Shown here: in pieces, positions 1-9,203 of the stretch
Numbering within the stretch: position 1 is the stretch's first letter
How the letters are laid out: the number at the start of each line of letters is the position of its first letter
The notes under the pieces: generated by a model
Seen by the model: the letters and a program-made list of their open reading frames with translations, nothing else
Database searches by the model: none
Told to the model about the DNA's origin: nothing
Position numbers and translations under genes: made by a program
DNA from: Moraxella sp. VT-16-12
GTDB taxonomy: Bacteria; Pseudomonadota; Gammaproteobacteria; Pseudomonadales; Moraxellaceae
Length of the DNA stretch: 64,000 nt
Assembly (NCBI RefSeq): GCF_002224245.2
Contig: NZ_NKHK02000005.1
Location: forward strand, 1 to 64,000
Direction of reading: 5' to 3'

Positions 1-26
1 GTCTGTCGTCCAGCGAATGAGTGCGT

Positions 27-54
27 ATTATACGCTGATTTTTTATGGTGTCAA
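27..54 (-). promoter_or_regulatory. Consensus sigma-70 promoter firing out of the left edge
   Basis: On the minus strand a perfect -35 TTGACA (54-49) is followed after 16 bases by a perfect -10 TATAAT (32-27). Transcription would begin near position 20 and leave the window. Such strength is usual for stable RNA or ribosomal genes, but the target lies outside and cannot be named. Confidence 0.75.
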
Positions 55-193
55 GCATTATTTTAAAAAATTTCAAAAAAATTTACTGTGAAGATTTGAA
101 ATTATTTAAGCATCAAGTCCTAAGGTTTTCATTTAAGTTAAGTTCTTGATTTTGCAGTAGGTTTTGCTTGGCTACTGTGCTTGAGTGGTGGGT

Positions 194-221
194 ATTATAC
201 CTGATAAAATAGGATTGTAAA
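194..221 (-). promoter_or_regulatory. Second leftward sigma-70 promoter
   Basis: On the minus strand -35 TTTACA (221-216), a 16-base spacer and -10 TATAAT (199-194). It lies about 165 bases upstream of the edge promoter and points the same way, so the two look like tandem promoters of one unseen transcription unit. No ORF with a good start lies between them. Confidence 0.6.
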
Positions 222-264
222 GGGGGTTTTGGAGATATTTTGTAAGTGGTTGGTTTTTAAATGA

Positions 265-605
265 AAATGGCAAACCGATAAGCCGGATTCTGTCGTGGAC
301 AATCATTCATCTAGACACATCATCGCTGATATGTTCAAGCAACCTACCCGTGTCCTAAGCGGGCAACTTATGGGACACCTATTTGGTCTTGCTACACGTG
401 GAGTTTACCTTGCCATGAACTGTTACCAGTCATGCGGTGGTCTCTTACACCACCGTTTCACCCTTACCTACAAATGCAGGCGGTCTATTCTCTGTTGCAC
501 TGGTCGTCAGATTACTCTGCCCAGCCGTTAGCTGGCACGTCGCCCTATGTAGTCCGGACTTTCCTCCCTTCTAAAAAAGAACGGCGATTGTCTGGTCTGC
601 CAAGT
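265..605 (-). ncRNA. rnpB: RNase P RNA, class A
   Basis: Catalytic RNA of ribonuclease P, which removes 5' leaders from pre-tRNAs together with the RnpA protein. The minus strand shows the conserved class A blocks in order: GACCAGACAATCGCC near the 5' end, GAGGAAAGTCCGGACT, the central cruciform region, and at the 3' end GGGTAGGTTGCTTGA followed by GACAGAATCCGGCTTATCGG. The order and spacing match the E. coli M1 RNA that I remember. Its length of about 340 bases is slightly under the E. coli form. The ends are approximate: the 5' end is set by the promoter at 610-637 and the 3' end by analogy. Confidence 0.95.
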
Positions 606-609
606 GGGT

Positions 610-637
610 ATTATAACAAAATTAGCAATATTTTCAA
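610..637 (-). promoter_or_regulatory. rnpB promoter
   Basis: On the minus strand -35 TTGAAA (637-632), 16-base spacer, -10 TATAAT (615-610), about seven bases before the predicted 5' end of RNase P RNA. The -35 overlaps the last codons of the NYN protein gene, so rnpB carries its own promoter inside the end of the ter-associated cluster. Confidence 0.75.
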
Positions 638-2140
638 TCATCAACTTCCACGCCAAATACCTGACACAGCTGACGCAAATCATTTTTTAGCATTTGGTGG
701 TGCGATACAATCTGCCAGCCATCAGCTTTGCGACAAAGTGCCAAAAACAGCATACTTTTGGCATCGTTATCATTAAGCTCATATTGGGTTTCAAAAATCT
801 GCTGTTCTGCCTGTTCAATGACCACAGACAAAAGTTTGGTATGATTGATGGTATCTGATTGGCTACTGGCAGTCAAAACAACATACTGGATACTGTCATC
901 ATCGGGCAATGTACAAGAGAAATATGTAAATATCTCGTGGATTTCCAAATGAATCAATCCATCTGCACTGTGTGTTTGCCCATAAAAAATCATATCACCA
1001 TCATGGCGTACTTTTTTATTACCATCAAGTCGCCAAAGCACCACATCAGCTTCTGGGGCACAAACAATAATATCAATTTTCCCTGTAATGATGGACACAT
1101 GATTGATGGGTGGTTTTGGCGTGGCTTGGTTGCCTTGCGGCTTGGACGGTGGATTTTTTGGCGTTTTATTTTTTATATAAACACCATTGGGCTGTTTTTG
1201 AATGTCAAATAAACGAATGGCAGTAATCAGCTCAGAAAATTTCTTATAACCATATTTTTCCAAATTGATGTTGGGATTTTTGTTTAATTCGCTGGCAATA
1301 TAGCTAGCATTGCACCAACCGTTATCCGATTTAGGATTGTTGGTGATTAATTTGCTGATTTCATCAACCAAAACTTTATCTGCTTGGAGTTGCTTGGTGG
1401 TGTATTTTTGGTTGGGTGTGGTTGTGTTATTGTTTTTTAGTTTGATGATGAGTTGTTTGCTTTCTTTATCAGTATTGACAGAAAATACATCAATCACTTG
1501 ATATAGCTGTATCAGTTTATGGTAGCCATATGCTTTAATGTCAATATCGGCGTGGTGTTTTTTAAAATGACTGGCAATTTGGGCGTAATTGCCCCATTCG
1601 CCATCTTTGATGGTTTGTGTCAGGCTGTCTTTTAAAGCATTCATCAGATGAGTATCGCCTTTGAGTTTTTTGTTATCCCAAACGTTGGTTTGCTGAGTGC
1701 TTTGGGGCTTGGTGGATAATTTTTCTACTTCAAAAAACTCATCACAGGCTTGGCGAAAGGAGATGACCGCTTCTTTTCTGCCAAAACCATAAACTTTAAT
1801 GCCACTTTTGCGAATACGCACGGCAAGACTGGCAAAATCACTGTCGGACGACACCAAACAAAAACCGTCATACTCGCCACTATGTAACAAATCCATCGCT
1901 TCTATTACCATGGCAATGTCGGTGGCATTTTTGCCTTTGACATAAGCAAATTGTTGCATGGGGTCAATGGCATGGCGTAAAATCGCTTCTTGCCACCCTG
2001 ACAAACCCGCTTGCCCCCAATCACCATAGATTTTTTTTGGTGGCGACATATCCAAGCTTGGCAATGGCAGAAAATACATCATCAATGGTTTTGGCAGACG
2101 CATTATCTGCATCTATCAGCACAGCGATACGTTTTAGCAT
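634..2140 (-). pseudogene. NYN nuclease with two OST-HTH domains, frame broken at a poly-A tract
   Basis: A LabA-like NYN (PIN-like) domain protein, probably a metal-dependent RNA-acting nuclease or RNA binder. The long open frame (634-2112) starts abruptly with residues that do not belong to the family. The true N-terminus is in another frame from an ATG at 2140 with a GGGGAG site: it reads MLKRIAVLIDADNAS, carrying the NYN Asp pair (D10, D12), and stops soon after 2031. The frames join if the A8 tract (T8 at 2031-2038 on the plus strand) had seven A. Repaired, the protein would be 501 residues: NYN about 1-150, then two OST-HTH/LOTUS winged-helix domains near 170-235 and 255-325, and an unrecognised C-terminus. 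It may be a real mutation, phase variation or slippage, or a sequencing error. Confidence 0.8.
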
Positions 2141-2211
2141 GAAACTCCCCATAAATTTTTAGCGATTTTAACACTTTGATGGTTTTTTGTGCAATTTTAT
2201 TCATACAAAAT

Positions 2212-3336
2212 TTATGCCTGACACCCCACCAGCCATAAAGCGTCTTTGTGCTCTTTGACCAATTGTGGCACGCCAAATGACGCGTGTTGTGTTTGGATAT
2301 TTGCCACACCCGCACTGGTTAAAATGGCAGAAAGCAGTTGATATTTGACAGCATAATTCATGTTTTGGGTGTTGCTAATGCTAGACATGACCATGCCGAC
2401 CACCTGCCCTGTTGGCAACATGAGTGGACTGCCACTAGACCCTGCTTGTATGGGGGCGGTAAACTGCAAAAAGCGTATGTCATCATGCACGCCCAACAGC
2501 CCTGAGATATTGCCAGAAGTTACTTGTAGCTGACTGGATAAGCCCGATAACGGAAAACCCATTGTAACCACGCTCTCACCAAGCAGCTCCACCTGTCCCA
2601 CCGCAAGTGATAACACAGATGGCAATGGCTCATCTACCCTAATAATCGCCGTGTCGCTTCCTTCATCACCCATCACCACATACGCTTGCCTATCAGCTCG
2701 CCCCTGCTGACGAATGCCAATCACACTTGCCCCATCTATCACATGATAGCACGTCAAAAGATGATGACTATCAATAGCAAATGCCGTGCCTGTCCACGTC
2801 TCACCTGCCATTGGTCGGCGTGGTGTAAGACTGGTCTGTTGGGGGAATTTTTCGTGTAAAGCAATGCCCAAATGCTCACCAAAACTCTTTAAGCTTAATG
2901 ATGAGCATTCTGCTAAGGCTCGGCATTTGTATTGCCCTTGACGCTCATAAATTTCAAGCACAAGAGCGGTTTTGATGTGGCGGTCATGTATGGGTACATC
3001 ATAGCGAACACCATCGCCCACCACCAAAGACACCCCACCAATTTCGGTGGCAGCGATTGCCAGATTTGGGTCATGATAAGTATAAATCACCAGTTGTAGC
3101 CGTGCCACACCCTGAGCAAATGCCTTGGGCAAATCTAGCGTCCATGTGTGATTGTCGTATTTTGCCCAGTCTTTTTGTTCATGCAAATAAGCAGGACTGA
3201 TTTTAGCAGTACGTTTTTCGTCCAAAGCAAGCCACACTATGCCTGTTGTTTGCTCAAATGCCAATGTGCTATCCACACGCACTGTTATCACCCCAGATGT
3301 CAAAGCGGTATTTGCCCCAAGCACCAAAGTTGTCAT
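2212..3336 (-). CDS. TerD-like/trypsin-like serine protease fusion
   Basis: A 374-residue protein. The N-terminal part (about 1-165) has the beta-sandwich pattern of TerD family proteins, including an acidic stretch and a segment resembling the end of TerD domains, though it is divergent. From about 175 to 340 it is a chymotrypsin-fold, HtrA-like protease with a visible triad: His198 in TCYHVID, Asp228 in GSDTA, Ser301 in AGSSGSP. There is no signal peptide or PDZ domain, so it should act in the cytosol. The start at 3336 is chosen for AAGGAGC ten bases upstream; a longer frame from 3366 lacks such a site. It lies 37 bases downstream of the M48 peptidase gene. The protease call is firm; the TerD relationship is a judgement from pattern and context. 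Confidence 0.8.
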   Translation of the reverse strand: MTTLVLGANTALTSGVITVRVDSTLAFEQTTGIVWLALDEKRTAKISPAYLHEQKDWAKYDNHTWTLDLPKAFAQGVARLQLVIYTYHDPNLAIAATEIGGVSLVVGDGVRYDVPIHDRHIKTALVLEIYERQGQYKCRALAECSSLSLKSFGEHLGIALHEKFPQQTSLTPRRPMAGETWTGTAFAIDSHHLLTCYHVIDGASVIGIRQQGRADRQAYVVMGDEGSDTAIIRVDEPLPSVLSLAVGQVELLGESVVTMGFPLSGLSSQLQVTSGNISGLLGVHDDIRFLQFTAPIQAGSSGSPLMLPTGQVVGMVMSSISNTQNMNYAVKYQLLSAILTSAGVANIQTQHASFGVPQLVKEHKDALWLVGCQA

Positions 3337-3373
3337 TATAGCTCCTTGAAATTTTATAAAATACAATGTTTAT

Positions 3374-5674
3374 TTACTTTTGCCAAAGCAGTGATGCCAA
3401 CAGCACCACTTCATACTCATCTTGACTCATGTCGCCATCAAACAAAAACGCCGTTTTGAGTGTCTCTATCATGGCTGAATTACCATCTACATTCATCACC
3501 ACCACCGCCAAATCTGCCACACCAAACGCACGCACCTGATGGCACATCTCAATCAATGTTTTATCATCAATCACCACCGCCACGCCTGCCAGTCTTGACC
3601 ATCTGCGAATGCTGGTGGTGATTTTGTCATGACGCATGAGTATCAAACTGTTGTCTTGGGTGCTTGCCACAAACATAAGTAGCACCAAAAACGCCGACAC
3701 TTCATACCCACCAAGATGAGCTTTGATGTTATCATAACCGCCTTGTGCTTTGTTTAAAGCCATCAATACCAAAGACAGCACCAACGCACAAAACAGCATT
3801 TTTGTTGGCTTGGGTGGTGAATACGCTTGGGGCATTTTATCTGACCAAATGGTGTGCTTAGCCACTAATGATGATAAAACTTGGGCGTAGTCATCTGGCT
3901 GGTTTGTTAGGTGTTGTTTTTTTGTGATAAACTGCCTAAGAGCAAGCCACACCAACAGCCCATCAGCTCGTCTGTCATAACTTGCCACCGCCTTTAACAG
4001 TTTGGCTGGCAAACGATGGGGCAATACCTTGTCATCAGATGACACTCCCCAATAAATCGCCAATAAATCCACCTGCTCACCGACCGTTTCATGCAACATA
4101 CAGCACATGACACATTCTACCAATGCCAAGGCAGATAAGGGTGTGCTTAGGGCAGAGATGATGGCGTGGGGCAAGTGGGCGTGTTTTAAAGATTGTGAAG
4201 TTAAGTACGCCCCTTGCGGCAACAAATACTCATCAGTACAAGCAAGACGTGGCAAAAACTGCTGTGGCGTCTCCCACATCGCCCAGTCATCGTCCACAAC
4301 CAACTTACCATCACGCACCACATCAAAACTCCCATCATACTGTATGATGGTATATCCTTGCTCGTTGGTTTGGGCGTTTTGCAGTAAAGGGTGGCAGTCG
4401 TCCGCTAATGGTTTAGGCAAATCATCAGCTTGCTCATCTGGTATTTGCTCAAAAGGTTTTTGAATATCTAGATTTTTGTTTTTATGACCATCAAATCCCC
4501 CAAATTCACGCATCACCCCAACCAAAACATCGCACCGCTCATCAATACTGGGGTGGCTTTTTGACCATTCGCCCTTCGGCTTGGGATTGGCAAAGAAAAA
4601 ATGACTCATGCTTGCTGTAAACGCAGGGTTATTTAGCACACTGTCATGGCGATGTAGGCTTTGTAGCGCCATCAGCACATCATCACTTCGGGTGAGCTGA
4701 ACACTGATGGCGTCCGCCAAATGCTCTCTTTGTTGGTTAAATTGGCTTTTGACCCACTCAGCAGACGCCATGCCCATCACCCCAAATAACCGAAACAACA
4801 CCACTGGCGTGATGGCAATCAAATACGGAAAAAATAATGGTGCTTGTGCTTCATAATCATCACGATGGCGATGACGATTAATGTGGCTTTGAGCGTGTAT
4901 GTGGGTGAATTTTTGTTGTTGCCTACGTAAATAATCCAGCCAGCCTTCATGACTGCCGTCTATCACCACATCATCACCATGATAATCCTTATCAAATTTG
5001 CCAAGCACAGATGTTTCCATCACATCTGCCAAATCATACACCCAGCCCAGCATACTCATCATGACATACATACGCAAATTTAGCTCATGGTCTTTTTGGA
5101 TAAGATGACCAAACTCATGCCCCAACAGTCCATACAGCTCATGATTGGTGAGCTTGTCCACCGCCCCTTGGGTCAATACCATCACCGTATCAGACGCCCC
5201 AAAGCCTGCCACAAAACCGTTTACCCCCATCTCAGATGCCAGCACATACAATTTGGGCAAAGGCACGCCTGCGGCGATGGACATTTGTTCGGCAAACTTG
5301 TGATACCGTCTATAATTTGCTGGTAAATCACGCACAGAAGATACTTTAATATAAGATTTTGTATAAACTGCCTTGGGTGTGTCGCCATGTACAAATAAAC
5401 GTGTCGCACCCACCGCTTTGGCAAGCGACAGTCCACCTTGTTTGGTTTTGTGGCGAGCAATGAGCATACCCATCACAAAATACAGCCCCACAAACACCCC
5501 TGAGATTATCAGCACATTTGCACCTAGATGACCTGCCCACAGACCAAAAACCGCTCCGACCATCGCCATCAGTAGCAAAGACTGCACGAGCACCACCAAA
5601 AAGAACAAAGCATAAAAAAGCCGACTGCTTTGGTGGTATTTGTGTTTTAAGGCAAAAAAATCCATCAGCGACAC
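3374..5674 (-). CDS. Large membrane M48 family metallopeptidase
   Basis: A 766-residue zinc peptidase. Two membrane segments at about 20-45 and 52-72 precede the catalytic domain; HEFGH at 186-190 is the zinc motif and a downstream EHLAD-type segment, after a third membrane helix, supplies the third ligand. This core resembles HtpX, which degrades misfolded membrane proteins. HtpX is about 290 residues; here there are roughly 350 more, with two further hydrophobic segments near 610-630 and 650-670 and no known domain that I recognise. The gene follows lemA by three bases, a common LemA-M48 pairing, and precedes the TerD-like/protease fusion. It is likely part of the stress cluster; substrate unknown. 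Confidence 0.85.
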   Translation of the reverse strand: MSLMDFFALKHKYHQSSRLFYALFFLVVLVQSLLLMAMVGAVFGLWAGHLGANVLIISGVFVGLYFVMGMLIARHKTKQGGLSLAKAVGATRLFVHGDTPKAVYTKSYIKVSSVRDLPANYRRYHKFAEQMSIAAGVPLPKLYVLASEMGVNGFVAGFGASDTVMVLTQGAVDKLTNHELYGLLGHEFGHLIQKDHELNLRMYVMMSMLGWVYDLADVMETSVLGKFDKDYHGDDVVIDGSHEGWLDYLRRQQQKFTHIHAQSHINRHRHRDDYEAQAPLFFPYLIAITPVVLFRLFGVMGMASAEWVKSQFNQQREHLADAISVQLTRSDDVLMALQSLHRHDSVLNNPAFTASMSHFFFANPKPKGEWSKSHPSIDERCDVLVGVMREFGGFDGHKNKNLDIQKPFEQIPDEQADDLPKPLADDCHPLLQNAQTNEQGYTIIQYDGSFDVVRDGKLVVDDDWAMWETPQQFLPRLACTDEYLLPQGAYLTSQSLKHAHLPHAIISALSTPLSALALVECVMCCMLHETVGEQVDLLAIYWGVSSDDKVLPHRLPAKLLKAVASYDRRADGLLVWLALRQFITKKQHLTNQPDDYAQVLSSLVAKHTIWSDKMPQAYSPPKPTKMLFCALVLSLVLMALNKAQGGYDNIKAHLGGYEVSAFLVLLMFVASTQDNSLILMRHDKITTSIRRWSRLAGVAVVIDDKTLIEMCHQVRAFGVADLAVVVMNVDGNSAMIETLKTAFLFDGDMSQDEYEVVLLASLLWQK

Positions 5675-5677
5675 CTG

Positions 5678-6250
5678 CTAAATGCTCAAATCAACCCTAG
5701 GTGCCTGCTTAAAAGAATGTTCATCAAATTCAAGACTCATCGCCTGATGAAACCCAAACCACCCACTCACCAAATTATTTGGAAAAATCTCACGGCGGGT
5801 GTTATAGCTCATCACACTATCATTATAATGCTGACGAGCAAACCCAATGCGATTTTCAGTATGAGTCAGCTCATCAAACAGCTCTTTGATGATACTGTCA
5901 GCTTTTAGTTCAGGATAATTTTCTGCCACCGCATACAGATTTGCCAAAGCTCCTGACAACATGTATTCTGCTTGGGCAACCTTAGCAATATAATTGTCAT
6001 CTTTTGGGGCATTTTGAGCTTGTTTGGCAACTTGGCGAGCTTGCATGACTGCTTGTAGGGTTTGATTTTCATGAATCAAATAGCCTTTGGTGGTCTCCAC
6101 CAAATTTGGTATCAAATCATGACGGCGTTTAAGCTGTACATCTATCTGAGCTAGGGCATTTTTGACTTGGTTATTAAGGCGAACTAAGGCGTTATAAATC
6201 ATGACACCCCACACCACCATTAGCACCAAAATCACCATCAAAACATACAT
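5678..6250 (-). CDS. lemA: LemA family protein
   Basis: A 190-residue protein with one N-terminal membrane anchor (about 1-20) and the helical LemA domain outside it. The family hallmark LKRRHDLIPNLVETTKGY is present near residue 40. LemA proteins are often encoded beside M48 peptidases or TPM-domain proteins and are thought to support them, though their biochemical role is not established. The start at 6250 is preceded by AAAGGAGT; the frame is open to 6274 but without a better site. The stop lies three bases before the M48 peptidase start, so the two are almost certainly translated together. Confidence 0.9.
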   Translation of the reverse strand: MYVLMVILVLMVVWGVMIYNALVRLNNQVKNALAQIDVQLKRRHDLIPNLVETTKGYLIHENQTLQAVMQARQVAKQAQNAPKDDNYIAKVAQAEYMLSGALANLYAVAENYPELKADSIIKELFDELTHTENRIGFARQHYNDSVMSYNTRREIFPNNLVSGWFGFHQAMSLEFDEHSFKQAPRVDLSI

Positions 6251-6378
6251 AAACACTCCTTTTGTATTTGTCAATGTTCTTTTATTATTGATGATAATAT
6301 GGGTGCTTGCAAGTATTTTTTGACAAGCGGACTTTTAAAATACGCACCAACTTCAAAACCCAACAATCGCCCAACAAA

Positions 6379-6407
6379 AAAACCCAAAGCACTCACTTTG
6401 GGTTTTG
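6379..6407 (-). terminator. Rho-independent terminator after the TerZ-like gene
   Basis: Inverted repeat AACCCAAAG / CTTTGGGTT with a six-base loop, followed on the minus strand by a run of T. It lies just past the TerZ-like stop and separates the ter genes from lemA, so lemA onward may use its own promoter or readthrough. Confidence 0.75.
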
Positions 6408-6419
6408 GTAAAATCTTAT

Positions 6420-7022
6420 TTAGACGTGTGGCATAATCACAGGAATCAAATCATTAAAAGTGCGACCATTTGCCGTCTCGCCAATGGCGTGCATTTTCCA
6501 CTCGCCATTATGACGATACACCTTTGCCATAATCATCGCCGTATGACTGCCTTGGGCAGATAGGTTGTAACGGGCAATCTCGCTGTTGTTATTACCATTT
6601 AAAATGCGACAATAGGCATTTGCGACCGTTTCAAAACTCTGTCCTGTAAAACTATTGACCGTAAATACCAACGCTTGTACGTCAGCAGGAATGGCAGATA
6701 GATTGACGTTGATGACTTCATCGTCGCCATCGCCTGCTCCTGTGCGGTTGTCGCCCGTGTGTGTGATGGTGCCATCTTTGGATTGTAGCTGTCCAAAATA
6801 CACCACATCAATCGGCTGTTTGTTGCTATTAAACATGACCACAGATGCATCCAAATCAATACTGTTGCTATTGCCACCACCACCAAACAAACCACCCAAA
6901 AATCCGCCGCCTGATTTGGCATTGGCAACGTCCCAACCCAAACCCATTTTAACTTGGGTCAATGCTGTACCCGCTTCTTTTTCTAGCGAGATTTTTTGAC
7001 CTTTTTGCAGATTAACCGCCAT
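6420..7022 (-). CDS. terZ: TerD family protein, TerZ-like
   Basis: A 200-residue TerD-domain protein of the tellurite resistance and stress group. It keeps the two calcium-binding acidic segments: IDLDAS near 55 and GDNRTGAGDGDDE near 92-104, and the final HNGEWKMHAIG block. TerD domains bind calcium and are cytoplasmic, often at the membrane. A glycine-rich insert (GGGFLGGLFGGGG) after residue 37 and extra residues near the start set it apart from the two canonical TerD copies of this window and match TerZ-type members. The GCTCC complement upstream (AAGGAGC) supports the start at 7022. The symbol is by resemblance and not certain. Confidence 0.85.
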   Translation of the reverse strand: MAVNLQKGQKISLEKEAGTALTQVKMGLGWDVANAKSGGGFLGGLFGGGGNSNSIDLDASVVMFNSNKQPIDVVYFGQLQSKDGTITHTGDNRTGAGDGDDEVINVNLSAIPADVQALVFTVNSFTGQSFETVANAYCRILNGNNNSEIARYNLSAQGSHTAMIMAKVYRHNGEWKMHAIGETANGRTFNDLIPVIMPHV

Positions 7023-7074
7023 GATAGCTCCTTATAAGTTGGTTAAAAAATAACAAATCTACGTCAATTATACC

Positions 7075-7824
7075 CTATAATATCCCACCAAGCAAACCAC
7101 CACCAGATGAGCGTCCACCCGAGTTGCTACCCAAGATACTTTGCAGCCAACCTTGATAATTATCACGGTTGCGTGAGCACAGCACCACTTTGCCTTGACC
7201 GCTAAATTTAAGCACCATGCCTTCACCACTGGTAACCGAGTTTATCATACGCCCAATAAAGCCTTGGTTTTGATTGGTGCCAACCGCCAGCTCATAGCTT
7301 AGACTGCTGTCCCACGCCACCACATGACCGTTGTCAATGGTGATAGGTTTGCCATGCTCTACTTGTATCTCAAACAATGAGCCAAAGCCTGACACCACCA
7401 CTTGCCCCACACCTTCGGTACGCATGACCATAAAACCACCTGTATCACCAAAGATGGCTCCGCCTAGATTGGTTTGGATTTTGGCTTTTAAGTCCATGCC
7501 AGATGACCCTGCCACAAAAGCCCCATCTGACAAGGTGTATTGCACAGACCCCACGTCAAGTATCATCATATCACCATCCAAGGTCGGAGCTAGCAAACAA
7601 TCACCATCACCACGAGTGGCTTGTATTTTTTGTTGAAACAAAGACTCATCGTTGGCAAAACGTCTCATCAATGCCTGCATGATACCGCCATTGAGCGTGC
7701 CTGTTAAATCAAGATTGCTCTCCATCATCACCATCGCATTGGCTTCACAAAAGATGGATTCGCCTTGTCTAAGCGAGCAATGCAAAAACGGCTCAATACC
7801 GCCCAAAAGTGAAAAAGTTGCCAT
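7075..7824 (-). CDS. AIM24/TIGR00266 family protein
   Basis: A 249-residue protein of the AIM24-like beta-rich family (bacterial TIGR00266). Sequence signs are the early GESIFCEANAMVMM segment, the RGDGDCLLAPTLDGD segment and a glycine-rich C-terminal tail (about 225-249). Its molecular role is unknown; bacterial members are frequently found next to TerD and VWA genes. No signal peptide or membrane segment. It is 14 bases downstream of the TerF-like gene and thus in one unit with it. Start at 7824 has an AAGGAAAATT site. Confidence 0.85.
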   Translation of the reverse strand: MATFSLLGGIEPFLHCSLRQGESIFCEANAMVMMESNLDLTGTLNGGIMQALMRRFANDESLFQQKIQATRGDGDCLLAPTLDGDMMILDVGSVQYTLSDGAFVAGSSGMDLKAKIQTNLGGAIFGDTGGFMVMRTEGVGQVVVSGFGSLFEIQVEHGKPITIDNGHVVAWDSSLSYELAVGTNQNQGFIGRMINSVTSGEGMVLKFSGQGKVVLCSRNRDNYQGWLQSILGSNSGGRSSGGGLLGGIL

Positions 7825-7838
7825 AATTTTCCTTATCG

Positions 7839-9167
7839 TTAGCCAAATAAACGCCCAAAAAGACTGCTGCCATTGGCTGATATGTTGTGCAAAACCCGAT
7901 TGGTGAGTAAATTTTTACGCTTTATCTCATCAAGCCATACAGGAAACTCAGCCAATAACAGCTCATAAAGTTTGCTATCATCAATGCTGTCAATGCGGTC
8001 TAGGGCAAAAAAGTTACAGTTGTCCACCACTCGCCCTGTCATGATGTCTAGCTTTTCAAGCACGCCATAATTACAACCACCAACACCCACAAACTGCCAA
8101 AATATCGGCAATGATGAGCATTCGGTTAGGATTTTTTGCATTTGCCTGCCACTGCCTACGCCACCATCTGAGATAAACAGCACATAAGTTGGCACATCAT
8201 CATGGATGGCACTATAATGGTTTATCACCGCTTGTATGGCAGGGATTTCTTCATTGATTCTTGCTCCCACCTGCCACGATTGGTATCCGCCTTTGGTGGT
8301 ATTGACAAAATGATTGACATTGGTCAAAGTAACATCGTCTAACTGCGTGGTGTACTGAGCAAACGCCCAACACTCAAAACTGCCATCGTCATCAAAATTG
8401 ATGGCAAGCGGCATGAGTCTATTGACTACTTTTTGTACATCACCGTTTTTGTATTGCCAGTTCATTGAGCCAGACGCATCAAGCACAAGTGCCACACGTG
8501 CTTTGACATCTAGCAAGCCTTTCTTTTCTAAGGTCATCAAGGATTTTTTGGTCAAATCAATGATGCTCTTATTGCCCGTTTTTTGAGCTTTTTCTAAGGA
8601 CAGTTTTTTCTTTAATTCTATCGTGGTGGTTGATGACGGCTTGGGCGTTGGGGCTACTGGTACAGGCTCGTCTGCCACTTCACCACCAAAATGCTCAATC
8701 AGCCGAGCCAAACCCCCATCAAAACCCTGCCCCACTGCTGACACTCGCCAGTCGCCTTTTTTATAAATGCTCACCAACATGACCACTTTTTCATCATGCA
8801 AATCATTGGGAGTAAAAGTCGCCACCGTCTGACCATGTTTGCTAAACGCCACCGTCAGACCTGCCAAATCCTTTGCCACGCCCTGTCCATCAATGCTAAT
8901 CACCAAAGTTAGTGTGTGGATTTTCGGTGGCAATAGCGACAAATTGATTTTACAAACGTTATCAAAAACTGCCACCGCCCCACAAGGACTGGTTGGCTGA
9001 TTATAAAAGGTCATGTAGTTTTCATCAGACAGCTTGCCACATTCGTCTAAGCCAAACATCGCCACATCGGTGGTGAGCGATGAATGGTGGCGAACGACCA
9101 CATCAAATGCCATCAAATCCAAACCAAGCTGTGCTAAGGGTAGTTTTTGTCCTTTGATAAACTGCAT
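7839..9167 (-). CDS. TerD domain plus VWA domain protein, TerF-like
   Basis: A 442-residue protein. Residues 1-160 form a divergent TerD domain (KGQKLPLAQLG start, VSAVGQGFDGGLARL end). A proline- and threonine-rich linker (about 165-185) leads to a VWA domain from about 223, with the metal-ion adhesion site DASGS at 230-234 and a later FISDGG segment. This layout is that of TerF in tellurite/stress clusters. It may act as a Mg-dependent scaffold joining TerD proteins to partners. It follows the canonical TerD gene after a terminator-like hairpin and precedes the AIM24-like gene. Confidence 0.9.
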   Translation of the reverse strand: MQFIKGQKLPLAQLGLDLMAFDVVVRHHSSLTTDVAMFGLDECGKLSDENYMTFYNQPTSPCGAVAVFDNVCKINLSLLPPKIHTLTLVISIDGQGVAKDLAGLTVAFSKHGQTVATFTPNDLHDEKVVMLVSIYKKGDWRVSAVGQGFDGGLARLIEHFGGEVADEPVPVAPTPKPSSTTTIELKKKLSLEKAQKTGNKSIIDLTKKSLMTLEKKGLLDVKARVALVLDASGSMNWQYKNGDVQKVVNRLMPLAINFDDDGSFECWAFAQYTTQLDDVTLTNVNHFVNTTKGGYQSWQVGARINEEIPAIQAVINHYSAIHDDVPTYVLFISDGGVGSGRQMQKILTECSSLPIFWQFVGVGGCNYGVLEKLDIMTGRVVDNCNFFALDRIDSIDDSKLYELLLAEFPVWLDEIKRKNLLTNRVLHNISANGSSLFGRLFG

Positions 9168-9203
9168 GATTTTTAATCACCAAAATTGACACGCCATTTG
9201 ATA

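Larger units (their letters stand above)
1..264. other. Intergenic region left of rnpB
   Basis: AT-rich non-coding stretch. Apart from the two leftward promoters nothing coding is visible. No clear rho-independent terminator for rnpB is seen here, so rnpB transcription may end by another route or run on into the leftward unit. Confidence 0.5.

Noticed and set aside
295-776. Two plus-strand open frames of 78 and 114 codons
   Set aside because: They run across RNase P RNA and the end of the NYN gene on the opposite strand; no ribosome site and no protein-like composition.
859-1501. Plus-strand frames of 117 and 63 codons inside the NYN gene
   Set aside because: Antisense shadows of the NYN/OST-HTH protein; no start sites and no family resemblance.
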